A stretch of 40,266 bases of DNA from a virus. Both the position numbers and the translations under genes were made by a program. The notes under the pieces are model-generated. The model saw only the letters and a list, made by a program, of their open reading frames with translations. It was not told the origin of the DNA and did no database searches. The stretch is taken from IMG/VR virus record IMGVR_UViG_3300035667_000108, positions 1-40,266 of that record, one strand, 5' to 3'. The stretch's first letter is position 1. Each line of letters begins with the position of its first letter. This document shows positions 38,582-40,266 of the stretch, piece after piece.

Positions 38582-38707
38582 AAGCCGCGGGCCTGACTTG
38601 GCAGACTGACCCGCCCGACGAAGAGTAACCGTTCTCGCCGACCCGCCGCTGCTGCACAGGGACTGCACAGCACAGCGACGGTAGGCAGGCCGGAGTGTTT
38701 TGAGTAG

Positions 38708-39547
38708 ATGGCAACGAGAGTTCTCTACAGGCCCGTTGAGCCTGTGAAGCCGGCCGCGGGCTATATCGGCGGTAAGAAGCAACTGGCGAAGGCAATCATC
38801 GCGTGCATCGAGAAAATCCCGCACGAAACCTACGCGGAGCCGTTTGTCGGCATGGGCGGCGTTTTCCTGCGCCGGCGCCGCGCAGCGAAGGGCGAGATCA
38901 TCAACGACCGATCGGGCGACGTGGCGACGTTCTTTCGCATCCTGCAGCGGCACTACGTGCCGTTCATGGACATGCTGAAATGGCAGGTCACCGGCCGGCA
39001 GGAATTCGAACGCCTGAGGGCGGCCGACCCGGCGACGTTGACCGACCTGGAGCGCGCGGCGCGCTTCCTCTACCTGCAGCGCACGGCGTTCGGCGGCAAG
39101 GTGGCCGGCCGCAGCTTCGGCGTCGATCCTTTTGGCGGCCGGTTCAATGTCACCAAGCTGATGCCGATGCTCGACGATCTGCACGACCGGCTCGCCGGCG
39201 TCGTCATCGAGCGTCTGCCATGGGCGGAATTCATCGGGCGCTACGATCGGCCGGCAACGCTGTTCTATCTCGACCCGCCGTATTGGGGCGGCGAAGCCGA
39301 CTACGGCGTGGGGCTGTTCGATCGGGCGGAATACGATCAGATGGCGGACGTTTTAAGGGGCTTAAAAGGCCGCTTCATTCTGTCGATCAACGACGTGCCG
39401 GAGATCCGGCGGGCGTTCAAAGGATTTGCGTTGAAGCCGGTGCGGTTGAGCTACACGCTGGCAGGCGGCGACAAGGCGCGGCCGGCGCGCGAGCTGATCA
39501 TCACTGGGAGGCGATTGACACAACGCGATGACAAACAAAATCGCTAA
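38708..39547 (+). CDS. D12-class DNA adenine methyltransferase
   Basis: 279 aa. AAGYIGGKKQL (about 16-26) and AEPFVGMGGVFL (43-54) form the S-adenosylmethionine-binding motifs, and DPPY at 189-192 (FYLDPPYWGG) is the catalytic motif for N6-adenine transfer. A target-recognition part lies between. Many family members act on GATC, but the target cannot be read from the sequence. It sits near the right end of the phage, the place where Mu carries the mom modification gene, so protection of phage DNA from restriction is likely. Confidence 0.92.
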   Translation: MATRVLYRPVEPVKPAAGYIGGKKQLAKAIIACIEKIPHETYAEPFVGMGGVFLRRRRAAKGEIINDRSGDVATFFRILQRHYVPFMDMLKWQVTGRQEFERLRAADPATLTDLERAARFLYLQRTAFGGKVAGRSFGVDPFGGRFNVTKLMPMLDDLHDRLAGVVIERLPWAEFIGRYDRPATLFYLDPPYWGGEADYGVGLFDRAEYDQMADVLRGLKGRFILSINDVPEIRRAFKGFALKPVRLSYTLAGGDKARPARELIITGRRLTQRDDKQNR

Positions 39548-39686
39548 GGCCGCTCATTGTCCTGAATGCGGTGCACCGCCTGGCCGGGCCTGCCAAGCCC
39601 TCAATCCGGGCAAGAATCGCATTGTTCCAACGCATTCGGCTCGCCGCAAAGTTTACGAGCGGCTTCCGAAGGTCGCGTCGAAATGA
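39528..39686 (+). CDS. Small zinc-finger protein
   Basis: 52 aa from ATG 39528, overlapping the end of the methyltransferase gene by 20 bases. CPECGAPPGRAC, then HSARR gives a Cys-x2-Cys...Cys...His pattern typical of a widespread phage and actinobacterial zinc-finger family. It is basic throughout and probably binds nucleic acid. Coupled translation with the methyltransferase suggests a joint role. Confidence 0.72.
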   Translation: MTNKIAKAAHCPECGAPPGRACQALNPGKNRIVPTHSARRKVYERLPKVASK

Positions 39687-39768
39687 CCATGCGCAGTTGT
39701 TTCGGGATGCCTGATCCACAACATCTAGGACGATTTGCGCGGCCGTCGAGTTCAGTCTTTGATCGGGC

Positions 39769-40266
39769 ATGCCGCGCCCCATATTCACCCCGCTGTCAGG
39801 CCGGGACCGCCGCTTCGCCGCGCGGGAACTGGCCACGGCGCGCGAGTTCTACAAGGCGCGGATGCGGGCTTATGAGCAGGCGCGGGCCAGCGCCGATCGC
39901 ACCGCCGTCGCGGCCGGGGAAGCGCAGCTGGTCGCGGACCGCCTGTTCTGCGAAGCCTGGCACGCGGCGATGTTCTGCGGCGGGCCGGCCCAGCCGTCAC
40001 CGACGATCGCCATGGCGATCAACTGCGGCTTCGGCGTTCTCGACGTGCAATGCTCACGCTGCGGCGGCAACCGCGATGTCGATCTCGACCAGGTGCGGCG
40101 GCCGCGCGACGTGCCGCTGTGGAAGCTTGAAGCGTCGCTCAATTGCGACCGTTGCCGGACCGAAACCGGCCGCCGCACCCAGGCCTATATCATCGGCCTC
40201 AAGCGCAGCCAGCCAGACCCGGAACCACCGCCGGCGCTCGCCGCCAGGGCGGCGCGAGGCGGGTGA
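39769..40266 (+). CDS. Hypothetical protein with zinc ribbon
   Basis: 165 aa from ATG 39769. The N-terminal third is a basic helical segment. The C-terminal half has CSRCGG and CDRCRTETGRR, a four-cysteine zinc ribbon. Similar proteins recur in rhizobial genomes and phages without a known function. Its stop is the last codon of the window, so what follows is unknown. Confidence 0.65.
   Translation: MPRPIFTPLSGRDRRFAARELATAREFYKARMRAYEQARASADRTAVAAGEAQLVADRLFCEAWHAAMFCGGPAQPSPTIAMAINCGFGVLDVQCSRCGGNRDVDLDQVRRPRDVPLWKLEASLNCDRCRTETGRRTQAYIIGLKRSQPDPEPPPALAARAARGG

Noticed and set aside
38526-38609. Read-through frame after the stop at 38525
   Set aside because: The following 27 codons look somewhat protein-like, but other frames do as well, there is no start codon or ribosome site, and the stretch is occupied by two strong hairpins.
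1-40266. CRISPR arrays, reverse transcriptase or diversity-generating template repeats
   Set aside because: Reading through the window I saw no regularly spaced repeats and no reverse-transcriptase-like protein; the tail fibre has no adjacent near-copy.
1-40266. Phage ends with MuA-binding sites
   Set aside because: The window is cut at gene borders on both sides and I could not find convincing repeated end-type sites, so none are claimed.

Overview
The window is a nearly complete Mu-like transposable prophage (or its phage genome) from a GC-rich alphaproteobacterium, probably of the Hyphomicrobiales (Bradyrhizobium-type) group. The organism call rests on the high GC content, on GcrA (a regulator known only from alphaproteobacteria and their phages), and on a small minus-strand gene that resembles proteins I remember from Bradyrhizobiaceae; it is inference, not a database result. 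The window begins exactly at the stop codon of a minus-strand gene and ends exactly at the stop codon of a plus-strand gene. The TG...CA phage ends and the target-site duplication cannot be seen, so completeness at the edges is unknown.

Layout. Bases 1-1310 (minus strand) hold the lysogeny unit: an S24/LexA-type repressor and, overlapping it, a small secreted protein. A divergent control region (1311-1391) carries a near-perfect inverted repeat. Bases 1392-12588 (plus strand) form one tightly packed early operon in which most genes overlap by ATGA or TGATG. It holds a Ner-like regulator, small accessory genes, the MuA-type transposase and MuB ATPase, DNA-binding proteins, Gam, a LexA-like wing-helix protein, a DnaA-like protein without an ATPase domain, GemA, GcrA and finally a Mor-like activator. 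Bases 12697-20877 are the first late block: RlpA-like protein, GH108 endolysin, spanin pair, Mu gp25/26/27 homologues, large terminase, portal and gp30/F head protein. Bases 20878-21486 hold a structured non-coding stretch and a divergent minus-strand cargo gene. Bases 21487-28163 hold the protease, decoration, major capsid, head-completion and tail-tube genes, interrupted by a tRNA with anticodon CAT. Bases 28218-37623 encode a non-contractile (siphovirus) tail: frameshifted chaperone pair, tape measure, tip proteins, an acetyltransferase, a gpJ-like hub and a fibre. Bases 37644-40266 hold fibre-associated small proteins, a D12-class adenine methyltransferase and two zinc-binding small proteins.

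How the parts fit. The repressor and Ner would set the lysis/lysogeny switch. MuA and MuB would perform replicative transposition, with Gam protecting DNA ends. The Mor-like protein at the end of the early operon would switch on late genes. A shared palindrome, TGACA-N2-TGTCA followed by GGGTTA, lies just upstream of both late blocks (12625 and 21434) and is the best candidate for its target.

The most interesting points are: (1) a phage module with pieces of the host cell-cycle machinery, namely a DnaA domain I + IV protein lacking the AAA+ domain, next to GemA and a full-length GcrA; (2) the paired late-control palindromes; (3) a divergent cargo gene bracketed by repeats of CCTGACAGG; (4) a CAT-anticodon tRNA with mixed initiator and elongator features inside the head operon; (5) a textbook GGGAAAC slippery heptamer directly before the stop of the first tail chaperone.
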